64,000 bases of DNA. It comes from Lysinibacillus capsici (GTDB lineage: Bacteria > Bacillota > Bacilli > Bacillales_A > Planococcaceae). The stretch is from the NCBI RefSeq assembly GCF_003367505.1, contig NZ_PXXX01000001.1:62001-126000 (forward strand). The letters are read 5' to 3'. Below are positions 28,002-37,002 of the stretch, one piece after another (positions within the stretch are counted from its first letter, which is position 1; each line of letters opens with the position of its first letter). The notes under the pieces were generated by a model. The model was given only the letters and a program-made list of their open reading frames with translations, did not search any database and was not told the origin of the DNA. The position numbers and the translations under genes are program-made.

Positions 28002-29066
28002 ATGGGAAAATTAGTACTTTTAGGTGGCGGCTACGGCAATATGCGTGTCATGCTTCGTCTATTAAACAGCCTACCACTAGACAGAGAGGTAGTTATAGTA
28101 GATAGAGCCCCTTTCCATAGTTTAAAAACAGAGTTTTATGCATTGGCGGCAGGGACAGCAACAGATAAAGAAATTCGTGTAAGCTTCCCGGAGCATGAAC
28201 GTTTAACAGCCGTATATGGAGAAGTCGTTGAAATTAATCGTGCGGAAAAAGTAGTCATTCTTGAAGACGGACAACGTATAGAATATGATGATTTAGTCAT
28301 TGGGCTTGGCTGTGAAGATAAATATCATGGTGTACCAGGTGCGGAAGAGTATACGTACAGCATTCAAACAATGGGTAAATCACGTGCAACATTCCAAGCA
28401 CTTTGTGGGTTACCAGCTGGGTCTACAGTTGGAATTATAGGGGCTGGCCTAAGTGGAATTGAGCTTGCAAGTGAGCTACGTGAAAGTCGCTCAGATTTAA
28501 AAATCAAGCTATTTGACCGTGGTCAACGTATATTGAAAGATTTTCCGGAGAAACTCAGTAAGTATGTAAAGGATTGGTTTGTTAAGCATAATGTTGATGT
28601 GGTTGCCAATTCAAATATTACAAAAGTAGAGCCAGGTAAAATTTTTAATCATGATGATGAAATTTTACTTGATGCAGTGGTTTGGACTGCGGGGGTTCAG
28701 CCAGTCAAAATTGTGCGTGATATGGATGTTGAGAAAGATAAACATGACCGTCCACTTGTCACACAGTATTTTAATTTACTCGATGATGAACATGTCTATG
28801 TTGTAGGAGATTGTGCTTCATCAGATTTAGCCCCAACAGCACAATTAGCAGAGGAACAAGCGGAGCAAATTGTGAAAGTACTTCGTATGCGTTGGAAAGG
28901 TGAACATTTACCAGAGAAGATGCCAGATATTAAATTAAAAGGCTTTATGGGAGCTCTTGGTAAAAAACAAGGCTTTGTATACTTAGCTGATACAACAGTA
29001 ACTGGGCGTATCGCTCGCTTAATGAAATCAGGATTATTATGGTATTACAAACGTCAAAATGATTAA
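28002..29066 (+). CDS. yutJ: Type II NADH dehydrogenase-like flavoprotein YutJ
   Basis: A 354-residue FAD protein of the NDH-2 family: FAD-binding GGGYGNM at the N-terminus, NAD-binding GIIGAGLSGIELASEL in the middle and FAD-contact VYVVGDCASSD near 265. It would transfer electrons from NADH to quinone at the membrane surface without pumping protons. The two Rex operators in its promoter predict repression when NAD+ is high and induction as NADH builds up, which fits such a role. SD AAAGGAGA. Terminated by a long hairpin shared with yuzD. Confidence 0.87.
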   Translation: MGKLVLLGGGYGNMRVMLRLLNSLPLDREVVIVDRAPFHSLKTEFYALAAGTATDKEIRVSFPEHERLTAVYGEVVEINRAEKVVILEDGQRIEYDDLVIGLGCEDKYHGVPGAEEYTYSIQTMGKSRATFQALCGLPAGSTVGIIGAGLSGIELASELRESRSDLKIKLFDRGQRILKDFPEKLSKYVKDWFVKHNVDVVANSNITKVEPGKIFNHDDEILLDAVVWTAGVQPVKIVRDMDVEKDKHDRPLVTQYFNLLDDEHVYVVGDCASSDLAPTAQLAEEQAEQIVKVLRMRWKGEHLPEKMPDIKLKGFMGALGKKQGFVYLADTTVTGRIARLMKSGLLWYYKRQND

Positions 29067-29074
29067 TTAGCTGA

Positions 29075-29120
29075 AAAGGGATTGTTTCAAAAATCATTTT
29101 GAAACAATCCCTTTATTTTT
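29075..29120. terminator. Bidirectional terminator between yutJ and yuzD
   Basis: An 18-bp stem starting AAAGGGATTGTTTC, 4-nt loop ATCA, A/T tracts both sides. Confidence 0.95.
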
Positions 29121-29121
29121 A

Positions 29122-29457
29122 TTAAACCGTTTCGTCTGGGACAAACCCTAAATTTTCAAGGGCCGTAAATACAGGCTTTAATTGGACATAGCCCTCTCCA
29201 ACTACCTCATTGTTAATGAGGACAAGGGGGTAGAAAAATTCATCGTCTTGAATACGTGACGCATACTCTTGGTCGCGTTCATTCTCAATTGGACCTTCAA
29301 TATCGATATAGCGAATATCATATGCTTGATCTGGATATTTGCGATTGATGGCTGCTTGTAGCCACTCATATGTATCCTTGGAAGATGGGGCATTGACACA
29401 ACTAGCACAGATGACAGCTGTTCCATAAATTTCAATCATAGGTTTTGTTGATGGCAT
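29122..29457 (-). CDS. yuzD: Thioredoxin-like protein YuzD (DUF1462)
   Basis: A 111-residue protein matching YuzD: thioredoxin-like strand IEIYGTAVICASCVNAPSS with a CxxC (CASC), and YPLVLINNEVVGEG typical of the cis-Pro strand. Probably a cytosolic thiol or metal protein linked to Fe-S or redox work, inferred from neighbours yutI, yutJ and yuzB. SD AAGGAGAG. Divergent from yutI. Confidence 0.83.
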   Translation of the reverse strand: MPSTKPMIEIYGTAVICASCVNAPSSKDTYEWLQAAINRKYPDQAYDIRYIDIEGPIENERDQEYASRIQDDEFFYPLVLINNEVVGEGYVQLKPVFTALENLGFVPDETV

Positions 29458-29540
29458 AGTATTTTCTCTCCTTGTGATTCAATATTGGATTTTTTCTGTT
29501 GCTAACATTATAATCATTATAAGGAAAGGAGTCGAGATAA

Positions 29541-29777
29541 ATGGCAGAAGCAACAATTAACGACCAAGTTCAAGAGGTATTAGATAAATTACGTCCATTC
29601 TTACTACGTGACGGTGGAGACTGTGAATTAGTAGATGTTGAGGATGGCGTTGTGAAATTACGTTTATTAGGTGCTTGTGGCAGTTGCCCAAGTTCTACGA
29701 TTACATTAAAAGCTGGTATTGAACGAGCATTATTAGAAGAAGTACCAGGTATCGTGGAAGTAGAGCAAGTATTCTAA
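29541..29777 (+). CDS. yutI: NifU-like Fe-S carrier YutI
   Basis: A 78-residue Nfu domain protein with the CxxC cluster site in [19 protein letters not shown]. It binds a [4Fe-4S] cluster between two subunits and passes it to target enzymes. It fits with the sufCDSUB operon and IscA-like yutM in the same window as late-acting carriers. SD AAAGGAG. Confidence 0.93.
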   Translation: MAEATINDQVQEVLDKLRPFLLRDGGDCELVDVEDGVVKLRLLGACGSCPSSTITLKAGIERALLEEVPGIVEVEQVF

Positions 29778-29785
29778 GCCTTTTT

Positions 29786-29822
29786 AAAAAGTTCTAGCTG
29801 TTTGCAAGCTAGAACTTTTTTA
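29786..29822. terminator. Bidirectional terminator after yutI
   Basis: Stem AAAAAGTTCTAGCT / AGCTAGAACTTTTT. It also ends the convergent DUF2225 gene. Confidence 0.93.
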
Positions 29823-29827
29823 TTTAC

Positions 29828-30520
29828 CTATTTATGACGCGCATGTTCTTTTTCTTCACGAATAATAGCCCACTGTTCTTTCGCCATATCTATAATTTTT
29901 GCCTCACCACCGACACTTTGTTTTTCAATGACTCTAGAAAAGAAGCGTGTCGCATTTTCAATATCTCCAATACGTCTAGATAATTCAGCAATCATATACA
30001 TAATTCGGACAGCTGACATTTGTGTAGAGCTGTAGTCCTCGGTAGAATAAGATTCCATATAATAATCACGTGCTAATTTCATAAAGCGCTCTTCTTGTCC
30101 ACTATTGTTTAAGGAACGATAAAGCCATGCAAGACGTAAAGTTAGTCCAGCAATCGCTACATTTTTTTCTTTTTTAATCGTGCCACAAAGAAACGCTAAC
30201 TTATAGGCTTGAATGGCTTGAAATACGGTACGTTCACCCTTGAAATCATGATGTACCCATTTTTCTGTAATTTGTGTACGTATATCATCTTGGATACCCG
30301 GTGCAAAATATTTTGTAAAGTCTTCTGTAAAGGAAAAGCCACAATGCTCACATACAAAAACATTATAATAGAGAGCATTCACTTCATCTGCATAAATAGG
30401 TTGAAAATCTGTTTCCGTATGATCTACTTTAATAAATTTTGAACGCACTTTTAATGTTGGAAATTCTTTTTTGCAATTTAAACATTGAATTTTTTTCTCA
30501 TAATATGGTGAAATCTCCAT
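29828..30520 (-). CDS. DUF2225 protein (zinc ribbon plus TPR-like helices)
   Basis: A 230-residue cytosolic protein. The N-terminus has two CxxC pairs (CLNC near residue 13 and CEHC near 57), probably a zinc site. The rest is helical, TPR-like (IAGLTLRLAWLYRSL, NATRFFSRVIEKQ). This matches DUF2225, whose role is not established. SD GGGGGT on the minus strand. It is divergent from yutM. Confidence 0.82.
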   Translation of the reverse strand: MEISPYYEKKIQCLNCKKEFPTLKVRSKFIKVDHTETDFQPIYADEVNALYYNVFVCEHCGFSFTEDFTKYFAPGIQDDIRTQITEKWVHHDFKGERTVFQAIQAYKLAFLCGTIKKEKNVAIAGLTLRLAWLYRSLNNSGQEERFMKLARDYYMESYSTEDYSSTQMSAVRIMYMIAELSRRIGDIENATRFFSRVIEKQSVGGEAKIIDMAKEQWAIIREEKEHARHK

Positions 30521-30706
30521 ATATATTACCCCCTGCCAAGAATTCGTTGTAACTATTATACCAATGATGTTTTTATTAACATGAATAAAAAATACTATTA
30601 ATGTGAAAAATATGAGAATTATAACTTATAATCGACTTGAAGCTGAATGTTTGTCATACAATGGTCAAAATTGTTATGATAATACGTAAGAAGGAAGGTG
30701 ATTGGG

Positions 30707-31081
30707 ATGACAAGTACAAAGCAAATTATAGAAGTGACACAGGCTGCTGGCTTTCATATTAATGAAATGATGGAGCATAATGAAGAACAAGGTTCTTTTT
30801 TACGTGTAGTGGTGAATGGTGGCGGCTGTAGCGGGCTATCCTATGGCATGCATTTTGATAAAGAGAAAAAAGATGATGATTTTGAAGATGTTCAGCATGG
30901 TTTAACAATTCTTGTTTCCCGTGAAGATGCGCCGATTTTGATGGGAACAAAAATTGACTATAAACAATCGCTAATGGGCGGTGGCTTCACAATCGATAAT
31001 CCAAATGCCATTGCATCATGTGGCTGTGGTACGTCTTTCAGAACAGCAAAGCGTGAAGGTACGCCTGAGGTTTGTGAGTAA
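30707..31081 (+). CDS. yutM: IscA/SufA-like Fe-S carrier YutM
   Basis: A 124-residue A-type Fe-S carrier with all three conserved Cys: VNGGGCSGLSY and SCGCGTSF (CxnCGC). It delivers [2Fe-2S] or [4Fe-4S] clusters to apo-enzymes such as LipA. ATG 30707 is preferred because the SD AAGGAAGGTG includes the in-frame GTG at 30698. Confidence 0.93.
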   Translation: MTSTKQIIEVTQAAGFHINEMMEHNEEQGSFLRVVVNGGGCSGLSYGMHFDKEKKDDDFEDVQHGLTILVSREDAPILMGTKIDYKQSLMGGGFTIDNPNAIASCGCGTSFRTAKREGTPEVCE

Positions 31082-31122
31082 AAGTAAATAAATCCATTCG
31101 AATAATGGGCTAACAATAATAG

Positions 31123-31175
31123 GCTTCTTTGATTGATGATGTTGCAAAACATGATGAATGAAAGGAGCTTTTTTC
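31123..31175 (+). terminator. Long mismatched hairpin terminator after yutM
   Basis: Arms of ~21 nt (GCTTCTTTGATTGATGATGT against ACATGATGAATGAAAGGAGC) pair with G-G mismatches at regular places; loop GCAA; followed by six Ts. Probable terminator of yutM. Confidence 0.8.
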
Positions 31176-31280
31176 TTTCTTTTTATTTACCTGTTTGTAA
31201 GTAACTATGTTAAAAATCATCTGACACTTCCAACAAATTTTTATGACCTTATTTAGTGAAATTCAAGGCAATGTATAATA

Positions 31281-31316
31281 GCTTCTTTCATTGAGGTTGA
31301 ATGAAAGAAGCATTTT
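31281..31316. terminator. Second hairpin in the yutM-Nudix gap
   Basis: Twelve-bp perfect stem GCTTCTTTCATT / AATGAAAGAAGC, 7-nt loop, then ATTTTC. It looks like a sequence relative of the hairpin at 31123. The rest of the 31082-31402 gap holds nothing else I recognise. Confidence 0.5.
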
Positions 31317-31402
31317 CACTGTGGATTAACTGTAAAATTCAGAATAAATGCTTCATTCCATAGAAAGTGAGCAGGTATAATAGGTAGATAGAGGTGAAGG
31401 TT

Positions 31403-31900
31403 ATGAGAAAAGATCGAGGGAAAATATGGTTGGGTGTATCAGGTGTTACGGTGAATGAGCTTGGGCAATGGTTGGTTGTAAAGAAGGCTTATAGTGGCTT
31501 GAAGGGGCGTTGGTCATTGCCAGCAGGTTTTGTTAATGCAGGAGAAACGGTAGATGAGGCGGTTATTCGTGAAATCAAAGAAGAAACAGGCATCGATTGT
31601 AGAGTCTCAGGCTTAATTGGATTTAGAACAGGTGTCATCCGTGATGATATCAGTGATAATATGGCGATTTTTTATTGTCGAATGCTAGATGAGCAGCAGC
31701 AGGTTTCCATTCAAGAAAAAGAAATTTTAGAAGCAAAATGGTTGTATCCACAGGAACTAGCACAAGATGAAACAACCTCTGTGATGTTAAAGGAAATGGC
31801 TTCCAATCAATTTGAAAGACATCAATTAGAGGCGATAGAAGGGATTAATCCTGGTGATATTTTTGGTTATACCTCTTATCGTTTATTCTTTAAAAAATAA
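31403..31900 (+). CDS. Nudix hydrolase
   Basis: About 165 residues with a perfect Nudix box Gx5Ex7REUxEExGU: GFVNAGETVDEAV then REIKEETGI. Nudix enzymes hydrolyse nucleoside diphosphates linked to other groups; the substrate cannot be predicted. ATG 31403 chosen for SD GAGGTG 8 nt before; the GTG at 31394 overlaps it. It precedes the lytS-type kinase by 25 bp and might be co-transcribed. Confidence 0.88.
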   Translation: MRKDRGKIWLGVSGVTVNELGQWLVVKKAYSGLKGRWSLPAGFVNAGETVDEAVIREIKEETGIDCRVSGLIGFRTGVIRDDISDNMAIFYCRMLDEQQQVSIQEKEILEAKWLYPQELAQDETTSVMLKEMASNQFERHQLEAIEGINPGDIFGYTSYRLFFKK

Positions 31901-31925
31901 TATGACTTTTAGGAGGTGACCTTTG

Positions 31926-33677
31926 ATGGAGCTGTTTTTATTTATGTTAGAGCGAGTTGGGCTGATCATTGTGTTTGCCTTTTTAATGTCAAGATGGCGA
32001 CTCTTTCGAGAAAAGCTGTTTCAGGAGCAAGGAACGAAAGAGAAAATATGGCTCATTATTATCTTTAGTAGCCTATGTATTATCAGCAGTTATACAGGGA
32101 TTAAAATTGAAAGTGGGACAATCCATCCTTTAAATCAGATGATACATAGTACGATCAATGCGGAAGAGGCCATTGCTAATACGAGATTAATTGGTGTCGC
32201 TATTGCAGGAATTTTTGGTGGACCACTTGTTGGTGTATGTGTAGGAATTATTGCAGGTATTCACCGAATTACACTTGGTGGTTTTACAGCAATAGCCTGC
32301 GGTGTTTCAACAATTCTAGCTGGCTTTATTACAGGTGGTTTAAGTAAACGCTTTAAAATACGTCAAACTTTTTCCTATAAGAAAGCAGTCATTATCGGCA
32401 TCTGTGCAGAAACGATTCAAATGCTGGTGATTTTAGTAGTCGCGAAGCCATTTGAGCAGGCCTTGCAGTTAGTTTCATTAATTGCAATGCCGATGATTTT
32501 AATGAATGCCTTTGGGATATTTTTATTTTTCATCATTATTAAAACGTTTATTGATGAAGAGGAGCGAACAAAGGCATTACAAACTCATCAAGCTTTTTCA
32601 ATTGCCCAACAAACAATTGAGCATTTTCGTAAGGGCTTGAATGAAGAATCATGCCAAACGGTTGCAGAAATTATTAAAAGAGAAATAAAAGTAGATGCGG
32701 TCGCTATTACCGATAAAAATGGGGTGTTAGCACATGTTGGCGTTGGTGAGGATCATCATTTAATTCATCGAGAAATCATGACAGCTTTGACAAAACGAGT
32801 ATTAGAGGAAGGCAAAATTTTAATGGCTACATCTCAAAAGGAAATTCAATGTCCACACGCTAGCTGCCCATTAAGTGCTGCCATTGTCTTGCCCTTGAAG
32901 GTACAGCATCGAACAGTTGGAAGCTTAAAGCTTTATTTCACTAAAGCGGATTCTTTGACAGGGGTGAAGAAGGAGCTAGCAGAGGGTTTGAGTAGACTAT
33001 TTTCCTCTCAGCTTGAATATGCTGAAATTGAGCAACAGCGAAAATTATTAAAGGATGCTGAAATCAAGGCATTACAAGCACAAGTTCATCCACATTTCTT
33101 CTTTAATAGTCTGAATACTATTTCAAGCTTGATTCGGACAGATGCAGATGAGGCAAGAGCATTATTAATCAAGCTTAGTACATTTTTTAGAAGCAATTTG
33201 CAGGGCGCACGGCAAATGCTCATTCCATTGAAAAATGAAATAGATCATGTTGAAGCTTATTTATCTATTGAGCAAACACGGTTTCCAAATCGTTACGAAG
33301 TTGAATTTATCATGGATGAAACACTCTTTGATGTGCAAATTCCTCCATTTACCTTACAGCCTCTTGTCGAGAATGCTATTTATCATGCCTTTAAAAATCG
33401 TAATGAAGGCAAAATCTATGTCAAAGTACAACGTGTGAATGATAAGCTGGTCCTGTTAACGGAAGATAACGGCTGTGGTATGAGGAAGGAGCAGGTAAAA
33501 CAACTTGGCAAGCGTATAATGCAATCCGAACAGGGGACAGGAACCGCTCTTTGGAATATTTATCAGAGGATCCATGAAATTTATGGTTCTGAAGCGGATT
33601 TTCATATAACAAGTACGTTAGATGTGGGCACAAAAATTATGATTCAACTGCCGTTAAAGGCGACTAGATGGGAGTAG
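31926..33677 (+). CDS. LytS-type sensor histidine kinase
   Basis: About 583 residues: N-terminal 5TMR-LYT membrane sensor (1-215), GAF-like domain (about 230-360), then a LytS/YpdA kinase with phospho-His in QVHPHFFFNSLN, N-box QPLVENAIYHAF and EDNGCGM. Kinases of this family (B. subtilis LytS, E. coli BtsS) sense pyruvate or related signals. Here the downstream gene cstA encodes a CstA/BtsT transporter, which supports a pyruvate/peptide uptake circuit. ATG 31926 after SD AGGAGGTGA. Confidence 0.9.
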   Translation: MELFLFMLERVGLIIVFAFLMSRWRLFREKLFQEQGTKEKIWLIIIFSSLCIISSYTGIKIESGTIHPLNQMIHSTINAEEAIANTRLIGVAIAGIFGGPLVGVCVGIIAGIHRITLGGFTAIACGVSTILAGFITGGLSKRFKIRQTFSYKKAVIIGICAETIQMLVILVVAKPFEQALQLVSLIAMPMILMNAFGIFLFFIIIKTFIDEEERTKALQTHQAFSIAQQTIEHFRKGLNEESCQTVAEIIKREIKVDAVAITDKNGVLAHVGVGEDHHLIHREIMTALTKRVLEEGKILMATSQKEIQCPHASCPLSAAIVLPLKVQHRTVGSLKLYFTKADSLTGVKKELAEGLSRLFSSQLEYAEIEQQRKLLKDAEIKALQAQVHPHFFFNSLNTISSLIRTDADEARALLIKLSTFFRSNLQGARQMLIPLKNEIDHVEAYLSIEQTRFPNRYEVEFIMDETLFDVQIPPFTLQPLVENAIYHAFKNRNEGKIYVKVQRVNDKLVLLTEDNGCGMRKEQVKQLGKRIMQSEQGTGTALWNIYQRIHEIYGSEADFHITSTLDVGTKIMIQLPLKATRWE

Positions 33678-33683
33678 AAAAAT

Positions 33684-34427
33684 TTGAATGTATATATTGT
33701 GGATGATGAACCCTTAGCACGCGCGGAACTGCGATATTTATTAGAGCAAACAGCATTAGTGAATGTTTGTGGTGAATCTGAAAATCTTGAGGAGTTGTGC
33801 AAAGCGTCACAGCTTGAAGAAGTCGATTGTATATTTCTAGATATTGAATTAGGCATGAACAATGGACTTGACTTAGCTAAACAATTATTACTGAATGCAC
33901 AGAGACCTGAAATTATTTTTGCTACAGCCTACGATGACTATGCTTTGCAGGCATTTGAAGTCAATGCATTTGATTATATATTGAAACCCTTTGAGGCAGA
34001 AAGGGTACAAACAGCTGTGAAAAAACTGTTAGCTAAAAAAAGAGCTGCGCAAGCAAAAACAATGGAGGAGTTAAAGGCATCTCAGTTGGACAAGCTCGAT
34101 AAGTTAACAGTTTATGCAAACGATCGAATTTTATTATTGAAAATACAGGATATTTTGTATTGTACCTCTGAGGATAGTAAAACGGTTGTTGTGACAGAGC
34201 AGGGGCGGTTTTTTGCTTCTGAATCATTGGCCGCGTTAGAAAAAAGACTTACCTTAAAAGGCTTTGTACGTGTCCATCGCGCGTATATTGTCAATTTAGA
34301 GCATATTGTGGAATTAGAGCCTTGGAGTAGTTCTAAATTTAATTTAATTGTGCATAACAGACATTCCATTCCAGTAAGTAGGCTATATATGAAGGATGTA
34401 CGGAAAATTTTTGACCTATCGAAGTAG
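33684..34427 (+). CDS. LytTR-type response regulator
   Basis: A 247-residue regulator: receiver (1-120) with VDDE, phospho-Asp in CIFLDIELGMNNG, and YILKPFEAE; C-terminal LytTR DNA-binding domain (about 140-245) with VHRAYIVNLEHI and HSIPVSR. Partner of the LytS-type kinase just upstream (6 bp gap). TTG start with a modest GGGAG site. LytTR proteins bind direct repeats ~21 bp apart; exactly such repeats lie between this gene and cstA. Confidence 0.9.
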   Translation: MNVYIVDDEPLARAELRYLLEQTALVNVCGESENLEELCKASQLEEVDCIFLDIELGMNNGLDLAKQLLLNAQRPEIIFATAYDDYALQAFEVNAFDYILKPFEAERVQTAVKKLLAKKRAAQAKTMEELKASQLDKLDKLTVYANDRILLLKIQDILYCTSEDSKTVVVTEQGRFFASESLAALEKRLTLKGFVRVHRAYIVNLEHIVELEPWSSSKFNLIVHNRHSIPVSRLYMKDVRKIFDLSK

Positions 34428-34431
34428 TTGC

Positions 34432-34481
34432 ATTTCAACGGACAACTACTACCTTTCAACTTTAATTTCTGACATTTCAGT
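34432..34481 (+). promoter_or_regulatory. Three 21-bp-spaced direct repeats, predicted LytTR operator
   Basis: TTTCAAC at 34433, TTTCAAC at 34454 and TTTCAGT at 34475, each 21 bp apart (two helix turns). This is the geometry of LytTR-domain binding sites and ends just upstream of the cstA promoter. Confidence 0.7.
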
Positions 34482-34489
34482 TATTTTAC

Positions 34490-34518
34490 GAATAATATGG
34501 ACATTCCTTTGCTATGAT
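34490..34518 (+). promoter_or_regulatory. cstA promoter with poor -35
   Basis: -10 TATGAT at 34513-34518 with a non-consensus -35 GAATAA 17 bp before, as expected for an activator-dependent promoter. Confidence 0.55.
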
Positions 34519-34544
34519 GTGGAAAAAGTAAAAGGGGTGTTTGC

Positions 34545-36338
34545 ATGAATGCGATTACAATAGTGATAGGGTCTATTTGTATTTTGATGATCAGCTATCG
34601 TTTGTATGGCATTTTCTTTACAAAGAAGGTACTTAAAATAAAAGATGATACGCCCACCCCAGCCCACACTTTGGAAGATGGTAAAGACTATGTTCCGACG
34701 AATAAGTGGGTAACCTTTGGGCATCATTTTGCAGCGATTGCAGCAGCAGGACCTTTAGTTGGACCAATCCTAGCTGCACAATTTGGGTATTTGCCTGGAC
34801 TTCTATGGCTATTAATCGGAGCAGTAATTGGTGGGGCAGTTCATGATGCTGTTGTTTTATTTGCTTCCATGCGTCATGGTGGTAAATCCCTATCGGAAGT
34901 GATGAAGGAGGAGTTAGGCCCTATCGCAGGTTTCTGTACAGGCCTTGCGATGCTATTCATTATTACGATTACAATGGCAGGTCTCTCGATGGTGGTGTTA
35001 GGTGCTTTAGAGCGCAATCCATGGGGAACGTTTGCTGTAGGTATTACGATACCAATCGCCATGCTTGTGGGTATTGCCTATCGTAAAACAGGCAATTTAA
35101 TTGTTACATCTACTATAGGCTTTATTTTATTAATGATTGGGGTATTTATCGGACCGCTTATTCAAGGCACAGCATTCGGTGATTTTTTAACATTTGATCG
35201 GGATACATTAGCTATCATCTTACCAATCTATGCCTTTTTTGCCGCTGCATTACCTGTGTGGCTTTTATTAGCACCTCGTGATTATTTAAGTAGTTTCATG
35301 AAGATTGGGGTATTTATTGCACTAATTATTGGCGTTTTCTTTGTTAATCCTGCTATTCAATTCCCACCATTGACAGAGTTTATTCATGGTGGTGGACCAG
35401 TAATTGCCGGTCCTGTGTGGCCGTTTGTTTCTATTACAATTGCCTGTGGTGCCATTTCTGGCTTCCATGCTTTTGTAGGCTCAGGAACAACACCTAAGAT
35501 GATTGATCGTTGGGAGGACATCCGTATTGTAGGCTTTGGTGCTATGTTAGTAGAGTCACTAGTAGGTGTGATGGCTTTAATCGCAGCTACTGCTCTTCAT
35601 CCAGCCGACTATTTTGCGATTAACTCAGCACCAGCTGTATTTGCTACATTAGGAATGGAGCCCGTTCATCTACAAGCATTGTCTCAAAGTATCGGCATGG
35701 ACTTGGAAGGACGAACAGGAGGTGCTGTAACGCTAGCAGTTGGTATGACAGATATCTTTACAGGTATTCCTTGGTTCGCAGAGTTATCTTCGTACTTCTA
35801 TCAATTTGTCATTATGTTTGAAGCGGTTTTCATTCTTACAGCCATTGATGCTGGAACAAGGGTAGCTCGTTATTTAATACAAGATTTTGGTGGCAATGTT
35901 TATAAACCACTGAAGCGTACCAATTGGGTACCAGGTACAATTTTTGCTAGTGCACTTGCCTGCTTTATGTGGGGCTATTTATTGTATTCAGGGGATATAA
36001 GCTCAATCTGGGTATTATTTGGTGTATCCAATCAGCTAATGGCAGCCATTGGTCTAGTATGTGGAGTGACGATGGTATTGAAGGTCGCAGATAAACGCAT
36101 CTATGCATTGACATGCTTTATCCCATTGGCTTATTTATACATTACGGTCAACGTTGCAGGCTATTGGATGATTAAAAATGTATACTGGAATCCAGCCGCT
36201 GCAGGCTTTAATATGTTAAATGGGATTTTATCTGTTATCATGTTAATGCTTGGCTTCTTAATTGTGCTGACAGCATTTAAAAAATGGGCACAGCTTTGGA
36301 AATCACCAAAGTTTTTAGTAGCTCAATCAACTTCATAA
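34545..36338 (+). CDS. cstA: CstA/BtsT-family carbon starvation transporter
   Basis: A 597-residue polytopic membrane protein (about 15 helices) of the CstA family, with signature GHHFAAIAAAGPLVGPILAAQ, GGAVHDAVVLFASMRHGG and SGFHAFVGSGTTPKM. CstA and BtsT import pyruvate and some peptides at carbon starvation. The length is close to the short Gram-positive CstA (about 600) and lacks extra domains. The LytS/LytT pair upstream and the repeat operator make it the probable target of that system. SD AAAGGGG; ends with a strong terminator. Confidence 0.9.
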   Translation: MNAITIVIGSICILMISYRLYGIFFTKKVLKIKDDTPTPAHTLEDGKDYVPTNKWVTFGHHFAAIAAAGPLVGPILAAQFGYLPGLLWLLIGAVIGGAVHDAVVLFASMRHGGKSLSEVMKEELGPIAGFCTGLAMLFIITITMAGLSMVVLGALERNPWGTFAVGITIPIAMLVGIAYRKTGNLIVTSTIGFILLMIGVFIGPLIQGTAFGDFLTFDRDTLAIILPIYAFFAAALPVWLLLAPRDYLSSFMKIGVFIALIIGVFFVNPAIQFPPLTEFIHGGGPVIAGPVWPFVSITIACGAISGFHAFVGSGTTPKMIDRWEDIRIVGFGAMLVESLVGVMALIAATALHPADYFAINSAPAVFATLGMEPVHLQALSQSIGMDLEGRTGGAVTLAVGMTDIFTGIPWFAELSSYFYQFVIMFEAVFILTAIDAGTRVARYLIQDFGGNVYKPLKRTNWVPGTIFASALACFMWGYLLYSGDISSIWVLFGVSNQLMAAIGLVCGVTMVLKVADKRIYALTCFIPLAYLYITVNVAGYWMIKNVYWNPAAAGFNMLNGILSVIMLMLGFLIVLTAFKKWAQLWKSPKFLVAQSTS

Positions 36339-36346
36339 AATCATAG

Positions 36347-36386
36347 AAACTATTGAAGATAAGCATTTGTCTTCAATAGTTTTTTG
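36347..36386 (+). terminator. Intrinsic terminator of cstA
   Basis: Stem AAACTATTGAAGA / TCTTCAATAGTTT and T-tract. Confidence 0.95.
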
Positions 36387-36390
36387 GTGA

Positions 36391-36450
36391 AAAAAGCATC
36401 TACGACGAAGGAGAAGCAAATACCCGCGGAAGAAGCATATACCCCTAAAT
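36391..36450. repeat. Three degenerate 20-bp tandem repeats
   Basis: The core AAGCAnnTAC occurs at 36394, 36414 and 36434, exactly 20 bp apart. Lies between the cstA terminator and yuiB. Could be an operator or chance. Confidence 0.4.
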
Positions 36451-36583
36451 TCAAAGATCAACCATAGATGATCGATTGATGATTTTCCTAAATATGACGA
36501 ACAAGCGAAAACAAGGATATGTTCATTGAAAGCGGTGTCGTAATCATGTAAACTAATGAGAGGAAAACGGAGGTTATACATAC

Positions 36584-36913
36584 ATGGATGGTCCAGTTTC
36601 ATTAGTGCAGTTAATCATTTCTATTTTGTTATTTTTCGTCATGTTCTTTGGTATCGGATTCTTGTTAAATATGCTGTTACGGATGACATGGTTAATGGCA
36701 ATTGTGTATCCAATTGTTGTCATCTTTATTGTAGATGAAGTAAGCTTCTTAGATTATATTTTTAAGCCAGGCTCTGCATTCCCAGCATTAATTGATAAAT
36801 TACAGGCACTTCAGTTTGTGGATATTGCTATTTTATCAGGTGGCTTTGCGGGTTCTATTGTGGCTGGTATCGTGATGATTTATTTACGTAAAAGTGGCTA
36901 TCGAATGTTCTAA
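36584..36913 (+). CDS. yuiB: Small membrane protein YuiB
   Basis: A 109-residue protein with three hydrophobic helices, matching YuiB from memory (VIISILLFFVMFFGIGFLLNMLL-like region, LRMTWLMAIVYPIVVIFI, YLRKSGYRMF at the C-terminus). Function unknown. SD GGAGG 10 nt upstream. In B. subtilis it also lies near yuiD and pepA. Confidence 0.82.
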   Translation: MDGPVSLVQLIISILLFFVMFFGIGFLLNMLLRMTWLMAIVYPIVVIFIVDEVSFLDYIFKPGSAFPALIDKLQALQFVDIAILSGGFAGSIVAGIVMIYLRKSGYRMF

Positions 36914-36920
36914 CGTGCTT

Positions 36921-36958
36921 AGTATTCTTTCTTCAATTGAAGAAAGAATACTTTTTTT
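36921..36958. terminator. Terminator between yuiB and yuiD
   Basis: Sixteen-bp perfect arms starting AGTATTCTTTCTTCAA with no formal loop, then seven Ts. Confidence 0.93.
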
Positions 36959-37002
36959 ATACAAAAAAACACAGCCTCCTCTAGAGGATGTGTTGATGTC
37001 TG

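Noticed and set aside
36333..36602. 89-codon minus-strand frame between cstA and yuiB
   Set aside because: Runs through the cstA terminator and the yuiB start; no SD.
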